Source of the DNA: Hanleya hanleyi | Taxonomy: Eukaryota; Mollusca; Polyplacophora; Lepidopleurida; Hanleyidae | Assembly (NCBI GenBank): GCA_036873755.1 | Contig: JAVTVY010033749.1 | Coordinates: 62,001-126,000 of the forward strand | Length of the DNA stretch: 64,000 nt | Direction: 5' to 3' | In this document: piece after piece, positions 48,180 to 60,390 of the stretch | Numbering within the stretch: the stretch's first letter is position 1 | Layout: each line of letters begins with the position of its first letter | Position numbers and translations under genes: made by a program | The notes under the pieces: generated by a model | Seen by the model: the letters and a program-made list of their open reading frames with translations, nothing else | Databases searched by the model: none | What the model was told of the DNA's origin: nothing

Positions 48180-50230
48180 CACAGACCCATGTTTTTGTAT
48201 TTGGTAAATATGTCCCTTGTCTATAGATCTTGCTTGGAATTGTTTTTCGTGCCAATCCGCCACCTCGGGCCAAATTAAAATTGCATCTCCAGACAATAAC
48301 TTTTGAAAACCTTAAGGATTCTTTCCAAATTTGGTGTAGTGGTACCTTGCCTAAGATCTGGCTTGAGAATGTTTTTTCATGTTGATAGGGGGACCACCTG
48401 AAAGCTAAGTGTTTCCAGACAATAACTTTTGAAAACCTGAACCGATTCATTCCAAATTTGGTGTGTAGGTACATCGCCTCAATTTCTCGTTTGGCATTGT
48501 TTTTCATGCCGATCCACATATAAGTGGTGCCACCTTGGGGCAAATTTAAAATTATGTTTCCGGACAATAACTTTTCAATACTTGAATTAATTCTTTCCAA
48601 GTTTGGTATACATGTACCTTACCTGAAGGTTTCACTTGGTATTGTTTTTCTTGTCGATCTGCTTATAGGTGGCGCCACCTGTAGGCCAAGTTAACATTTT
48701 CTATTTCCAATGTCAAGGGATCTTGCCTCAAGATCTAGGTTGGGTTTATTTTTTATGCCTATCTGCCTACACATGACACTACCTGAGGGCCAAGGTAAAA
48801 TTGCATTTCCGGACAGTAACTGTTGGACCTTAATGGATTCTTTTAAATTTGGTATGTGGGTACCTACCCTCAAGGCATCTTATGGGGCCATGTTAAAATG
48901 ATGTTTTTCCTAAGTTTTACGTTTTTACTTTCTTCACAAATAATGAATGTTTCCTTTACTAAAGATGCAAAAGGCATGCCTCCAATCGTATTCGATCGAC
49001 TGTATCTAGTTTCTTCAATATTTGGCATATGCATTCCTTGTGACAAGATGTTGATTGGTATTGCGTTTCAGAAAGATCTGCCTGTAGGTGGTGTGCTGTA
49101 AGTAATAACTTTGAAATGCTTTGAAATGTTGCTCGAAATTTAAATTCCGGGCAATAACTTGAGAACTGCTCATCAAATTCTTCCCAAATTAGGCATGCAT
49201 ATACATTGTACCTTGCCATGAGATGTTGCTTGGTATTGCGTTATCCACTTCTGCTCAGAAAGTGACGCCACCTGATGACAAAATCTAAAATTTGTTTTTG
49301 ACCAATAACTTGAAAATTGCATGCTCATCGGATTCTTCTCAAATTTAGCATGCATGTACCATGCCAGGAGTTGTTGCATGGGATTGCCTTTCACTCACTT
49401 TCACTTACAGGGAGGCCACCTGGTGGCAAAATCTCAAATTTGTCTCCGGATAATACCATGACCTAAGATGTCGCTTGAGATTGCATTTCGCCCACTTGCG
49501 CCTATAGGTGGCGCCACCAGGTGTTAAAATCAGAATTTGTTTTCAGCCATTAACTTGAGGACTGCTCATCGGAATCTCCTCAAATTTAGCATGCATGTAT
49601 CATGTCAGGAGATGTTGCGTGGGATTGCTTTCTGCTCACTTTTACTTACAGGTGGTGCCACCTGGTGGCGAAATACCAGATTTGTTTCCGGGTAATGACA
49701 TGAGAACTGCTCGTCAGATTCTTCTGAAATCTGGTATGAATATTTCATGACATATGATGTCGCTTGGGATTGCGTTTCGCCCACTTGTGCTGTAAACAGT
49801 TAGCATCACCTCGTGTCAAATCTAAATTTGATTTCGCTCATCAGATTTTTTTCCAATTTGGTATGCAGATACCATGCATGATATGTCCCTTGGGATTGTA
49901 TTTCACCTGCTTCTGCATACTGGTGGCGACAGCTGGTGGAAAAATCTGAAATTTGTTTCTAGCTATAATTTGACAACTGCTCATCGGATTCTTCTCAAAT
50001 TCGGTATTCATCTGCCATAAGATGTCACTTGGGATTGTGTTTCGCACACTTGTGCATACAAATCTAAATTTGGTTTCTGGGCAATAACCCCTTTTCAGAT
50101 TCTTCCCAAAGTTCTTATGCTGATACACCATGTCATGAGATGATCCTTGGACTTGCGTTTCGCCCACTTGCACCTACAGGTGGCGACACCTGGTGGCAAA
50201 TTTAAAATTTGGTTTCCAGACAATAGGTTG
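48180..50230. repeat. Degenerate ~120-230-bp units, GGTGGCGCCACCTG core
   Basis: About eleven diverged units alternating AATAACTTGAGAACTGCTCA, GATTCTTCTCAAATTTAGCA, and CAGGTGGCGCCACCTGGTGG. Copy 1 retains roughly one unit (34985-35210). Various frames inside are not genes. Confidence 0.7.
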
Positions 50231-50474
50231 AGGATGCATTCAGCTTCTCATCAAATTTGATTTGCAGATAATATGCCTTGAGATGTCACTGCCTTGAAAT
50301 GTTCAGTCAACCGTTCTGAGTTGATTTTAAAACTTGGGAAGGCAGAAAGACCCTTCCGCATCCAACGCCTATGAAGTAGCAGTTGCCTCCCTCATGTATA
50401 TCACCCGAGACCAACAATGCTGAAAAATATTGCTGCCATTTCGGCGGGGGACTTAGCATCCTCTGGCTGCTTGT

Positions 50475-51590
50475 TATAATATACATAAATGATATAACCA
50501 ACGTCACAAATTTACTTAAAATAATTCTATTTGCGGATGATACATTTGTTGTTTCCTCCTTTAATAACGTTGATCATGCTGTTGAAATTATGTCACAGGA
50601 GTTGGATAAGATTCACACCTGGTTGTGTGCTAACCGCCTGTCTCTCAACGTCAAAAAAGTAAGCTTATGCTGGTAAAACCAAATAGGAGAAAAGCATCAC
50701 GACATATACCACGTTTGTTTATATTCGGGGAAGAGATTGGAACAGTAAACAGTTATAAATTTCTATGAATTTTTATTAAAGATAGGCTAAACTGGACACA
50801 TCATATTGACTACATCTGTAAAAAGCGAGCGAGAAACATTGGTATTATTAACTATATTAAAAATTCGGTGAACAAGAACACGCTTTATATTCTTTACTAT
50901 TCAATGATCTACCCATATTTATCTTACTGCAATATCTTGTGGGGGAACACGTATGTCAGTCACCTGAATCCGTTGATAGTTCTACAAAAGCGTGCCACTC
51001 GTGTTATCACTCTATCAAATAAACGAGATCATACCCAACCACTGTTTACCACTTTAAAAAATCCTACCACTTCTTAGTTTGAATCTGTATACAAGTCTAA
51101 GCTTTGTCCAAAAGTTTTTATATCATGCTGAAATAATACCACCTCAATTTCGAAATTACTTTACTAAGTTAAATGAAATCCACCGTTATCCTACGCGAAA
51201 CCAGTTTCTAAATTTATACAGACCTTTTTATTCTTCCAATTTGTCTTATTATACCCTTAGAAAAGCTGGACCCAGGAATGAAATAAGCTAAACTCAACGC
51301 TTAAAGTCATTAAATATTCATCACTATTCAAATCTAAGTTGAAGTCCTTTCTATACTCGATGCCTAATTAGCTTGTATATTTTATCTCGTTGCCTTGTAC
51401 CACACGCTAAGATAATTTATCAGTGTACCGTGATTCACCTTCTGCATTCTCTCAACTGCTAAATGCTATACAATCTTTGGGATAGAACAAGCTCAACTGG
51501 GTTTTATTCCCGCCAATGTAATCTTCACTCCATTTATATCTGTGTTCTCTATGCGAGTTGGTGAATAAAATTTCATTCATTCATTTATAC
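50475..51590 (+). pseudogene. LINE segment 4: RT C-terminal half and 3' tail
   Basis: Resumes as IIYINDI, then ILFADDTFVVSS (motif C, FADD), MSQELDKIHTWLCANRLSLN. After stops and frameshifts come YYSMIYPYLSYCNILWGNTY, LQKRATRVIT and further C-terminal pieces to about 51370. It ends near AAAATTTCATTCATTCATTT, a short microsatellite-like tail common in this LINE group. Several stops make it inactive. Confidence 0.75.
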
Positions 51591-51593
51591 ACC

Positions 51594-51900
51594 ATGACCA
51601 AATCAGCCATGCATGAAGCTTGTTTGATTAAGCCAAATCATGCGTGCAAGTCAGTTTCACTCATCTCAAGTTTGTTGCATAATTCATATTTTAATTAAAG
51701 CTGTATTATGATCGATTAAATTACTTTTACAATTAACTCGCGTGCGACATCGATATACGTATGCAAGTTGGAGAGAACAGCTCTGAATAATACAGCATGT
51801 TAATCTCACCCTATGATAACCCATAATGGACAAGCTTTCGACAGGTTTATTTATGATTATGTACTAATTATTATTAGGTACAGCTCAACACATTGCATAT
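51594..51900. repeat. Second copy of the duplicated block, distal part
   Basis: Resembles 17410-17830 in order (ACCATGACCAAATC, CATGCGTGCAAGTC, GTTGCATAATTCA, GGTACAGCTCAA). The match stops near 51900, where the foldback-type insertion begins, and resumes near 55850. Confidence 0.6.
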
Positions 51901-54900
51901 TCCTGTTCTATTGCTGAAATATTGAAAAGTTATCACGCAGTTTCAATCCCATAGTTTGCAACAAGATTCCAGAATAAACAGCTTGATTGTCATTTGGTCC
52001 ATCAACGCAATCTTCAGGGCTTGCTTGGATAAACTCTTAATAGTCCAGTCAATATTTGCAGATTTTCCATCGAATTGTGCCTTTTTTCATAAAACCATGA
52101 AATTTGGCACAGGTGTACATCGAGGACTGGGGAGCATTTCTAGATATGCAGCCATCAGTTCAGTTCAGTTCGTAAATTCCCCCTTTGAGAGAGGCACCTC
52201 CATAGGAGTACATATTAATATACAATCAATTGGAACCACTCAACATTTATAGCTCAACTATCGTGCTATGAAGTGAACATTTATACAATTCTACAATTGG
52301 ACGAACTACTATCCTGAAAGTACTGTGAAGTGAACATTTATACAATTCTACAATTGGACGAACTACTATCCTGAAAGTGCTGTGATAGTCTAACCATGTG
52401 AGCTTCCTATCGGTGTATGGGATGTACTACTGTGAGTGGATTTATATAGCGGTCACTGAAAGACAGCCAGGTACTTTATTTTCCCATGTAGGTCAGCGGT
52501 CATTTTTCAAAATGGCCGCCGAGGATATCATATTAGTATCTGGAATCCTGCACTGTTTCTTCTGTTTGGGACTTATTCTTTGGGTGAGTTGTCAGAATAT
52601 TGATGGAAAGTGTCATATCAAAGTTAGACAAATGAAAATGGTCATATGGCCGGGTCGACCATCTTGGATTTCAAGATGGCCACAATCTGAAGCCTATTCC
52701 AGTCAATATTTCAATAACCACACAGAAAATCAATTTATGTCTATACTGAGATATTTTAGTGTTCTAGCACGACGAATATTTCAAAATAGATATGGTGTAA
52801 TAACAATCATCTCGGATTTCCAAAATGGCTGCCATCATTTTTTAAAATGGCCTCCCGATTTTCATCTCGGGCACTTTGGGCACACGTAGATTTGTATTAG
52901 TTAGCCAGCCTACTGCGTTACACTTTGATTTTGAAAGCAGCATGGTTCTACGGGGCTACATTATTATACACAGAAATATTCGATTAATTAAGGAATGAAA
53001 ATAATAATATCGATCAAAATAATAAGCAAATGTGAAATTGCTGAACAGATTTTCCAAAATGGCCGCCAGATTTTAATGGTGGGCCGCTTAGGCACACCTA
53101 TAGGTTTGCGTTATTTGCCAACACTGCTGCGTTGCACTTGATTTTTGAAAGCAGAATAGTTGTACAATGTCACAGTTTTGTAATAATTAATTAATAAAGG
53201 AATAAAAATAATAATATTGATAGTGATATTAAGCAAATTAGGCGAACATAGTCAACCAGATAATGTGAATTTTTCATAGGATTTTTACTTTTCTTATAAA
53301 GCACCAAAGCTCACACGTAATTAGACATGGCGTTGGGAAAGCAATGAGATATGGAGTCATTTTGTACTAGGTTATTATAGGCCATAACAACCCTCTTTCA
53401 AGATGGCCGCCATGAGGCAGGATTGGTTTTGGCCGTTTCTTTATTTGACTCTGAGTATTATCGCCACCTCTTAAACGAGAGGACTAAACATTTCCACAGT
53501 TAGATAGGAAGGGTCACCTCTCCCAGCAAATGCGAACAGATTTATCTTGGTGACTTAAATGACGTAGTCTTGTCGGGATGTGCAACTCGGGCGATTTATT
53601 GTCCATTATTTTCAATTTATTTCATTTCTTGGATTTGGTCTCAAGTACGTTTCTGTATGATAGAGCTTTTTTGCATGACGCCATGTAAATTAGTATAGTA
53701 CGATTTCATGTAAAGAAAGCGTGAAGAAATAGGTTGAAAGAAATACATTATTGAATACAAAGCCTTCCAAAATATATTTCAACATCATGTTGAGGTGAAT
53801 ATTCCTTTAGCATGTCTAAGTGGATTCACGTCAAAACTCCGTGGGCATACTTAGCGAAACATTTATTCGAAAAGTGGAAATCCAGAAAAAAAATTTCGTT
53901 CCATTTATGTTCACTTCTATGGTTATTCCAACCTCATTAAGTATACATTTAAAGTACCGATGACGTTTTGATCAAACAAACGAGCTTTATAACCCCAATA
54001 TAGAAAGCTAAGATGACAGAGAGAGTATATCCATTCTTATCTTTTTGAAATTCCGCTGAATATCCAGGGATGGTGACAGACTGGATTGAAATATCTTGGA
54101 TGCTAAGATAAGCACCATCTCAAGAACATTTCATACAGATATGAACAAAGCTTGATTTGTTCCCAATTGCAATATCTCATTCATGGCGCACGGAATAGGC
54201 TGATGCCATGTCGATTTGAATACAGCATGATATTGTCCATCTAATTGTCCATTTAATCGTATGTAAGTAAGGGAATGCCGTTATAGAGATGCTCCACAAG
54301 AGGTTTCAACTAAGTGATCTCAGTTTTGCGGAAGGGGGAAGGGTTTAATATTTTGACTTCCAAGATTTGTTTGCTACGTACACCACATAAAAACATACTC
54401 TCCTCAAGATTTCGAGAGAGACCATTACTAAAAAAAATTGTCATTTTGGGGATATTCCAGGTTATGCCCATGCAATTTCTTATCAGGGTCGACGCCTATG
54501 TTTTAAGCGAAATATGTCTAAAAGCATATGAAGTATACGTTATTCTAGATGTATGTCTTCGTTTAATAGTAGTGAAGTAAACTGGTTGGGTAAAAGATAC
54601 TGCGCTTATGTGATGAGTTCAATCACCTCGCAAACCATTACTACAAAAACTATAGGTTTCACTCAAGGTTTCTTGTGTTTGGCTATTAATAGTGTTCATC
54701 TTTTTAAATGCTATAGCAGGCAAGCCACTGGCATCAAGTTTTTCGTATTGTAAATTAATCCGGAGCTCAGGGGGTCATTTAAGCATACTTTACAAATTTT
54801 CATCGAGTTTGAATGATATGAAAATCGTCTTGTCAGCATCATAAAACCTTTTCCCGCTATATGCGACGATACTTCAAAGTCGAATTACATGTAGCATTCA

Positions 54901-55850
54901 ACTTCCCGAATTTGGAGTACCGTAACGTCGTTGTATTAGTGTGTTACCTAAACTATAAGAAGATATGCTTCGAATTCGACCTTTCCATCGTATGTCCTCC
55001 GGTGTCTCTGTTATGTCAGATGATGTGAGTTCACAAAAGCATTTTTTTCAGAGGACAAGAGTTCACATGAGAAGTGTATTTTGCCTTTTCTATAATACAG
55101 TTAGTTCTATTCGACCATGCGTTTTTATTTCCCCGATTCTAAGATATATTTACATGATGTGGTCAGGTATACAATGTATAACCGTACCTTCAAAAGGGTA
55201 CAGGGGAACTGGGTGCAGTTTGTAATATTGAATCAAGAGGGAAGAGTGTATATTATTTATTCACAATATTATCTATTATCATATATAGCAATAGTACTGA
55301 AGGCTTAGACGCCTACCCCTGGTGAAAACTTGCACTTTCGCCAACTTGAAGACTCTTGAAAACTATCGACTACGTATGGAGCCCCTATCTCACATTTACG
55401 ACTTAGTAATTATGTGGATCGGGAATGTCGATGTTATGAGGATAATCGGATACAAGTAGGTAATGTAGGCTTAGATGAGACACTTGTGTTTATGGAAAGT
55501 TTTATCTCCATATCAAGTTTATAATTTGGTTGGCTATTAAGAGGCTCAGATGGCGAACATCTTGGAAATCTTGGAATCTTGGCCATGTGACTTGCCTAAT
55601 ATTGATATGGGACTGTCTATCAATATTCTGACAAATGACCAACACAAATATTGCCGACCAGTGCAGGATTCTAGATGATAATATGGGCTTCTGGTGGCCA
55701 TTTAGGAAAAGTTCAAGGTGGCTCCATAACTAGGAATGCTCCCCAGGCCACGATGTACCTCTATGCCAAATCTCATGCTTTTATGAAAAAAGGCACATTT
55801 TTTCACATATTGACTGGACTATAAAGTGCATTATTAATGCGCTTGATATC
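51900..55850. mobile_element. 3.9-kb foldback-type insertion with GATGGCC-rich arms
   Basis: The left arm (52028-52155 and 52495-52680) is inverted against 55545-55845: shared words include TAGTCCAGTCAATAT, TGTGCCTTTTTTCATAAAA, GAATCCTGCACTG and TTGTCAGAATATTGAT. The left arm is split by about 340 bp holding a 57-bp direct duplication (52270-52383). A pair of ~220-bp direct repeats with AAAATGGCCGCC lies at 52825-53250. The insertion interrupts the duplicated block. No transposase is seen; exact ends are not fixed. Confidence 0.6.
53250..55540. other. Interior of the foldback-type insertion
   Basis: A/T-rich unique sequence with no recognised coding region. Frames at 54314-54580, 54553-54753 and 54965-55225 have no family or splice support. 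Confidence 0.45.
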
Positions 55851-55889
55851 ATCCCGACCATATGGTGTCCTAGTACAATAGCTATACAA

Positions 55890-56347
55890 TCAAATTCTCC
55901 AGCTATATAGATGCATGAGAAACTTCATCCACAACCGTTTTCGCCATAGTGGAATTGCTGGATTCCTCAGACCTACTTCCCATGATGAAAGGCCAATGTT
56001 TCCAAGGTTATTCCACTGCCTTATGTTTGCTGATGGTACAGGAGCCATACGCGCGTTGACCTGGTTCCCGTTAGATATGTCCGACACAGGGTCAGGGCCA
56101 TCGGTAGCCTCCGCACTGGTAACCATACCAGGAAAGGCGGCAACATCTGGTGCATCTGGAGGATCAGGGATCTCTGTGACGGTAACGGCGTTCACGTGTC
56201 CAGGGCCGACTAATCCCTCTGGGGCTTCTGTGGGGTCGGGGGCATCTGTGACCTCCTCGACAAGGTTAACTTGATAACCCAGACGGTTGAGCCCAGGGTT
56301 GCTTGAACCATAAAATGGGTAGTTCCATCGATAACCTCCGTTAAATC
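55890..56347 (-). CDS. Secreted RxRR-QIGLN protein 2, exon 2
   Basis: Minus-strand exon after ATCTTTGTCTCTAG, completing a phase-1 codon. With 56847-56961 it gives 573 nt, 190 aa plus stop. It encodes GFNGGYRWNYPFYGSSNPG, then a Pro/Asp-rich centre (DAPDPTEAPEGLVGPG, EIPDPPDAPDVAAFPG), IRQWNNLGNIGLSSWEV and RNPAIPLWRKRLW. The length and order of segments match paralogue 1. Neither copy has a stop or frameshift despite clear divergence, which suggests that both are functional. No cysteines. Family unknown. The antisense frame at 55915-56274 is a shadow. Confidence 0.75.
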
Positions 56348-56846
56348 CTAGAGACAAAGATAGCCTAGTTGTTTGTATATCCAGTCTAGCTCGAGATTCT
56401 GATACATAAGCAAGGTCACCCCGGATAATGTAAATATGTTGTCTCAAAGTTTCGACAAAATATTTGTGTCATCTTCAATAAAAATGAGACTGGCTGTATC
56501 CGTCTACTTATCTTATTTAGTGTGACTTTGCTTGTGTATTATACTAATGTATTCATTGGATTAACAAGATTATTGAGATTCTAATGTCTATTGTCTAGAA
56601 GGCACAATCGAAGCATTTCACATTTGTAAAAGATTGTACAACATGAGGGATTTAACGATAGGATTACACAATTCGATCTCGGTCAACTCCGTGAGTAAAT
56701 ATAATAGATGCTTCCGTAATTTGTAGTTTGGGAACACTATACCAGATCGAGATTTGGCCGCGATCTGTGTCTGCAAAGCAAACTTACCATAATCAACTGG
56801 GATTTAGATACTAATTATCATGCTTTCAAGCATAATGGTGGCTTAC

Positions 56847-56961
56847 CTGCCCTATTCAGTCCGATCTGTCGGCGATGTCTGATTGGTGCGGCTGGTGTGG
56901 TATTGAATAGAGTAAATAATAATATATACAACTGAAGACTGGCTTGGTCAATTACAGCCAT
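56847..56961 (-). CDS. Secreted RxRR-QIGLN protein 2, exon 1 (signal peptide)
   Basis: ATG at 56961 (minus strand). Core LYILLFTLF, then TTPAAPI, furin-type RHRR and QIGLN, ending GCAG|GTAAGC in phase 1. It differs from paralogue 1 near the N-terminus and is two codons shorter. The intron to exon 2 is 499 bp and lacks the MITE found in paralogue 1. Confidence 0.75.
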
Positions 56962-57310
56962 GGTCAATGAGTCTTACATCCAGATTAAATCACTTTTAGG
57001 ACGGATCGCTCTATACCACAAGTCCGAAACCACATCGTGTACTTCAGCAGGCAGAACTTGAAAAACTCTAATCTTCTGCCCCCACATATTCCATTTAACA
57101 AGCCAACATGCAGACGTAAACGTCTCGATGACTAAATCTAGACGGTCATATTTACTGCATCATGTATACATACGGGTACTACTAGAATACTGACGTGTGC
57201 AATGTAAGAATAATTAGTTAAGCGCAATTGATAAGCTATTATCTTTGGTTAATTAAACTCAACACGTAAAAGGGGACTATTTTAAGATCGGTATTCATCA
57301 AACTTGTTAT
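56962..57310 (-). promoter_or_regulatory. 5' flank of secreted paralogue 2
   Basis: Resembles 19380-19700 in patches up to about 57310 (for example CAACACGTAAAAGGGGACTA against a similar stretch at 19645), marking the far end of the duplicated block. No clear TATA box. Confidence 0.35.
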
Positions 57311-57724
57311 GTTGCGTCATTCAATCTTTATAATTGTGATATAATTACAACGTGTGATTCTGCATTGCGACATTATTAGGCGACAATTTCACTCAGAACC
57401 AAAAGTCATGATCAATGCCGTTGTTGTCAGAAGTTAAGAAATGTAAGAGCGACAAGTCTCCAGTTTTCCTTATTTGGACAGCAGCTCGATAACAAATATA
57501 GCTAAATGTATGGTATTCTCATTATATCAGCTCCTAGCATTTAAAAAAGATCGCTACTTTTGACTGCATGTCTGTAATGTGTATATGTAAATGCACGTAA
57601 CTCCCCCTTTATGAATTATGCAGTGATATTATTACATGGTAATTACATTACATTCCGTTATTTCTGTAGATCTCCAAAACAAATATAGGTCAAGATAAGA
57701 TGCTACTGGCCATTTGCGACGCTG

Positions 57725-57832
57725 GGACGGATATATACCCCCTTTCCTGGATGTGAAAGAAAATACTGATAGGCCAGACGGAACATCATATCTGGACCTA
57801 TACCAAGAATCATCAAGTCCGGCATTTCTGGA
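57725..57832 (+). pseudogene. RT remnant, left part (SYLDLY)
   Basis: Frame encodes YIPPFLDVKENTDRP, then GTSYLDLYQE. This matches the IYP-EL-IK-TT-SASYLDL-LE block following YIDD in the RT family of 42205-42480. It runs straight into the 49-bp satellite; the other side of the same RT appears beyond the array. Confidence 0.55.
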
Positions 57833-59297
57833 TAGATATATACATATGTCGCCTTGCTAGATCATGTACCGACTGTGACTATAGATATATACATATGTCG
57901 CCTTGCTAGATCATGTACCGACTGTGACTATAGATATATACATATGTCGCCTTGCTAGATCGTGTACCGACTGTGACTATAGATATATACATATGTCGCC
58001 TTGCTAGATCATGTACCGACTGTGACTATAGATATATACATATGTCGCCTTGCTAGATCATGTACCGACTGTGACTATAGATATATACATATGTCGCCTT
58101 GCTAGATCATGTACCGACTGTGACTATAGATATATACATATGTCGCCTTGCTAGATCATGTACCGACTGTGACTATAGATATATACATATGTCGCTTTGC
58201 TAGATCATGTACCGACTGTGACTATAGATATATACATATGTCGCCTTGCTAGATCGTGTACCGACTGTGACTATAGATATATACATATGTCGCCTTACTA
58301 GATCATGTACCGACTGTACCTATAAATATATACATATGTCGCCTTGCTAGATCATGTACCGACTGTGACTATAGATATATACATATGTCGCCTTGCTAGA
58401 TCATGTACCGACTGTATCAATAGATATATACATATGTCGCCTTGCTAGATCATGTACCGACTGTGACTATAGATATATACATATGTCGCCTTGCTAGATC
58501 GTGTACCGACTGTGACTATAGATATATACATATGTCGCCTTGCTAGATCGTGTACCGACTGTGACTATAGATATATACATATGTCGCCTTGCTAGATCAT
58601 GTACCGACTGTACCTATAGATATATACATATGTCGCCTTGCTAGATCGTGTACCGACTGTGACTATAGATATATACATATGTCGCATTGCTAGATCAAGT
58701 ACCGACTGTACCTATAGATATATACATATGTCGCCTTGCTAGATCATGTACCGACTGTGACTATAGATATATACATATGTCGCCTTGCTAGATCATGTAC
58801 CGACGGTGACTATAGATATATACATATGTCGCCTTGCTAGATCATGTACCGACTGTGACTATAGATATATACATATGTCGCCTTGCTAGATCATGTACCG
58901 ACTGTGACTATAGATATATACATATGTCGCCTTGCTAGATCATGTACCGACTGTGACTATAGATATATACATATGTCGCCTTGCTAGATCATGTACCGAC
59001 TGTGACTATAGATATATACATATGTCGCCTTGCTAGATCATGTACCGACTGTGACTATAGATATATACATATGTCGCCTTGCTAGATCATGTACCGACTG
59101 TGACTATAGATATATACATATGTCGCCTTGCTAGATCATGTACCGACTGTGACTATAGATATATACATTTGTCGCCTTGCTAGATCATGTACCGACTGTG
59201 ACTATAGATATATACATATGTCGCCTTGCTAGATCATGTACCGACTGTGACTATAGATATATACATATGTCGCCTTGCTAGATCATGTACCGACTTT
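57833..59297. repeat. 49-bp minisatellite inside an RT remnant
   Basis: About 30 copies of TAGATCATGTACCGACTGTG joined to ACTATAGATATATACATATG and TCGCCTTGC, very uniform apart from ATC/GTG and TGAC/TACC variants. The part reading IYICRLARSCTD in the plus strand is the family's GVYISQLIRYAR..-DF segment, and the final copy runs directly into FNQRH. So the unit came from RT coding sequence. Confidence 0.9.
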
Positions 59298-59400
59298 AAT
59301 CAACGCCACAGAATATTATTGCAGAAAATTGTCAAACATGGGCATATCACAAAACGTCTCCATTCAAACCTTCTCAAATTCTGTGATAAATATAGTAGGG
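59263..59400 (+). pseudogene. RT remnant, right part (DFNQRH...KFCDKY)
   Basis: Continues from the last satellite unit as ARSCTDFNQRHRILLQKIVK, then HITKRLHSNLLKFCDKY. This corresponds to the DF..RH.LL..KL..QG....L...F.KF..RY end of the same RT family as 33325-33735. The open frame goes further but loses resemblance. Confidence 0.6.
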
Positions 59401-59505
59401 TGCAAGATCTGAGTCTGCCTAACTCGGGGGTAGGATCGTTTGAATATCATATGTTTTACATCTCCATGGTGTTCAAATGAACAGTCTCCATCAAAGCGGA
59501 ACAGA

Positions 59506-60134
59506 TACATATACATACTCTGACTGATATACATACTCTGACTGATATACATACTCTGACTGAGATACATACTCTGACTGAGATACATACTCTGACTGAT
59601 ATACATACTCTGACTGAGATACATACTCTGACTGATATACATACTCTGACTGAGATACATACTCTGACTGATATACATACTCTGACTGATATACATACTC
59701 TGACTGATATACATACTCTGACTGATATACATACTCTGACTGATATACATACTCTGACTGATATACATACTCTGACTGAGATACATACTCTGACTGATAT
59801 ACATACTCTGACTGATATACATACTCTGACTGATATACATACTCTGACTGATATACATACTCTGACTGATATACATACTCTGACTGAGATACATACTCTG
59901 ACTGAGATACATACTCTGACTGAGATACATACTCTGACTGAGATACATACTCTGACTGAGATACATACTCTGACTGAGATACATGCTCTGACTGAGATAC
60001 ATACTCTGACTGAGATACATACTCTGACTGAGATACATACTCTGACTGAGATACATACTCTGACTGAGATACATACTCTGACTGAGATACATACTCTGAC
60101 TGAGATACATACTCTGACTGAGATACATACTCTG
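59506..60134. repeat. 18-bp minisatellite
   Basis: About 35 copies of ATACATACTCTGACTGAG or the GAT variant. The length is divisible by three and free of stops on the minus strand in all frames, giving hexapeptide frames (MYLSQS, VCISVR, EYVSQS). Not a gene. The two variants are segregated, GAG on the right and mainly GAT on the left. Confidence 0.93.
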
Positions 60135-60204
60135 CTAAACGACATGGAAATTCGTTCAAATGAAGAACAATGGTCAGCGATTAGGATTTTATGTAAGAAA
60201 CCTA

Positions 60205-60390
60205 TTATCTTGCTCACATCATTGAAAACTGTTGACCCCTTCTCTGTTATAGAAAACCATCTGGTATTTTTTATACACATTTGGAATTGGTGATAAATGT
60301 CAAACGAAATAGGTCTTTCGACTATTGATGTATAAATTCTTTTTGGGCGACGGCTGAATATTAAATGCCGGATTTGACACTACTCTGAAG
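60205..60390. repeat. Dispersed repeat shared with 30655-30860
   Basis: Contains CATCATTGAAAACTGTTGAC, AATAGGTCTTT and GACGGCTGAAT in the same order as 30655-30860. Unknown family. Confidence 0.6.

Larger units (their letters stand above)
46249..50474 (+). mobile_element. Helentron-like composite element, family 2, copy 2
   Basis: Same ends as 34816-38765, in the opposite orientation: 5' hairpin GTCCCCCGCCGCAACGCGGC, 3' subterminal CGGCGGGGGAC (about 50446), hairpin, TTGT. Removing 4226 bp joins TTCTTTT|TATAAT and restores GPLLFIIYIND in the LINE, with no target duplication. Internal modules in order: 174-bp units, 185-bp units (47140-47800), a core shared with 36690-36890, and a long run of degenerate GGTGGCGCCACCTG-type units (48180-50230). 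No transposition protein is visible. Confidence 0.7.

Noticed and set aside
57833..59297. CRISPR-like regularity of the 49-bp array
   Set aside because: Units are contiguous with no variable spacers, and the genome is eukaryotic; it is a minisatellite.
59364..60280. Three overlapping minus-strand frames with hexapeptide repeats (MYLSQS, VCISVR, EYVSQS)
   Set aside because: Products of an 18-bp tandem repeat read in all three frames; no signal peptide, splice sites or flanking coding sequence.
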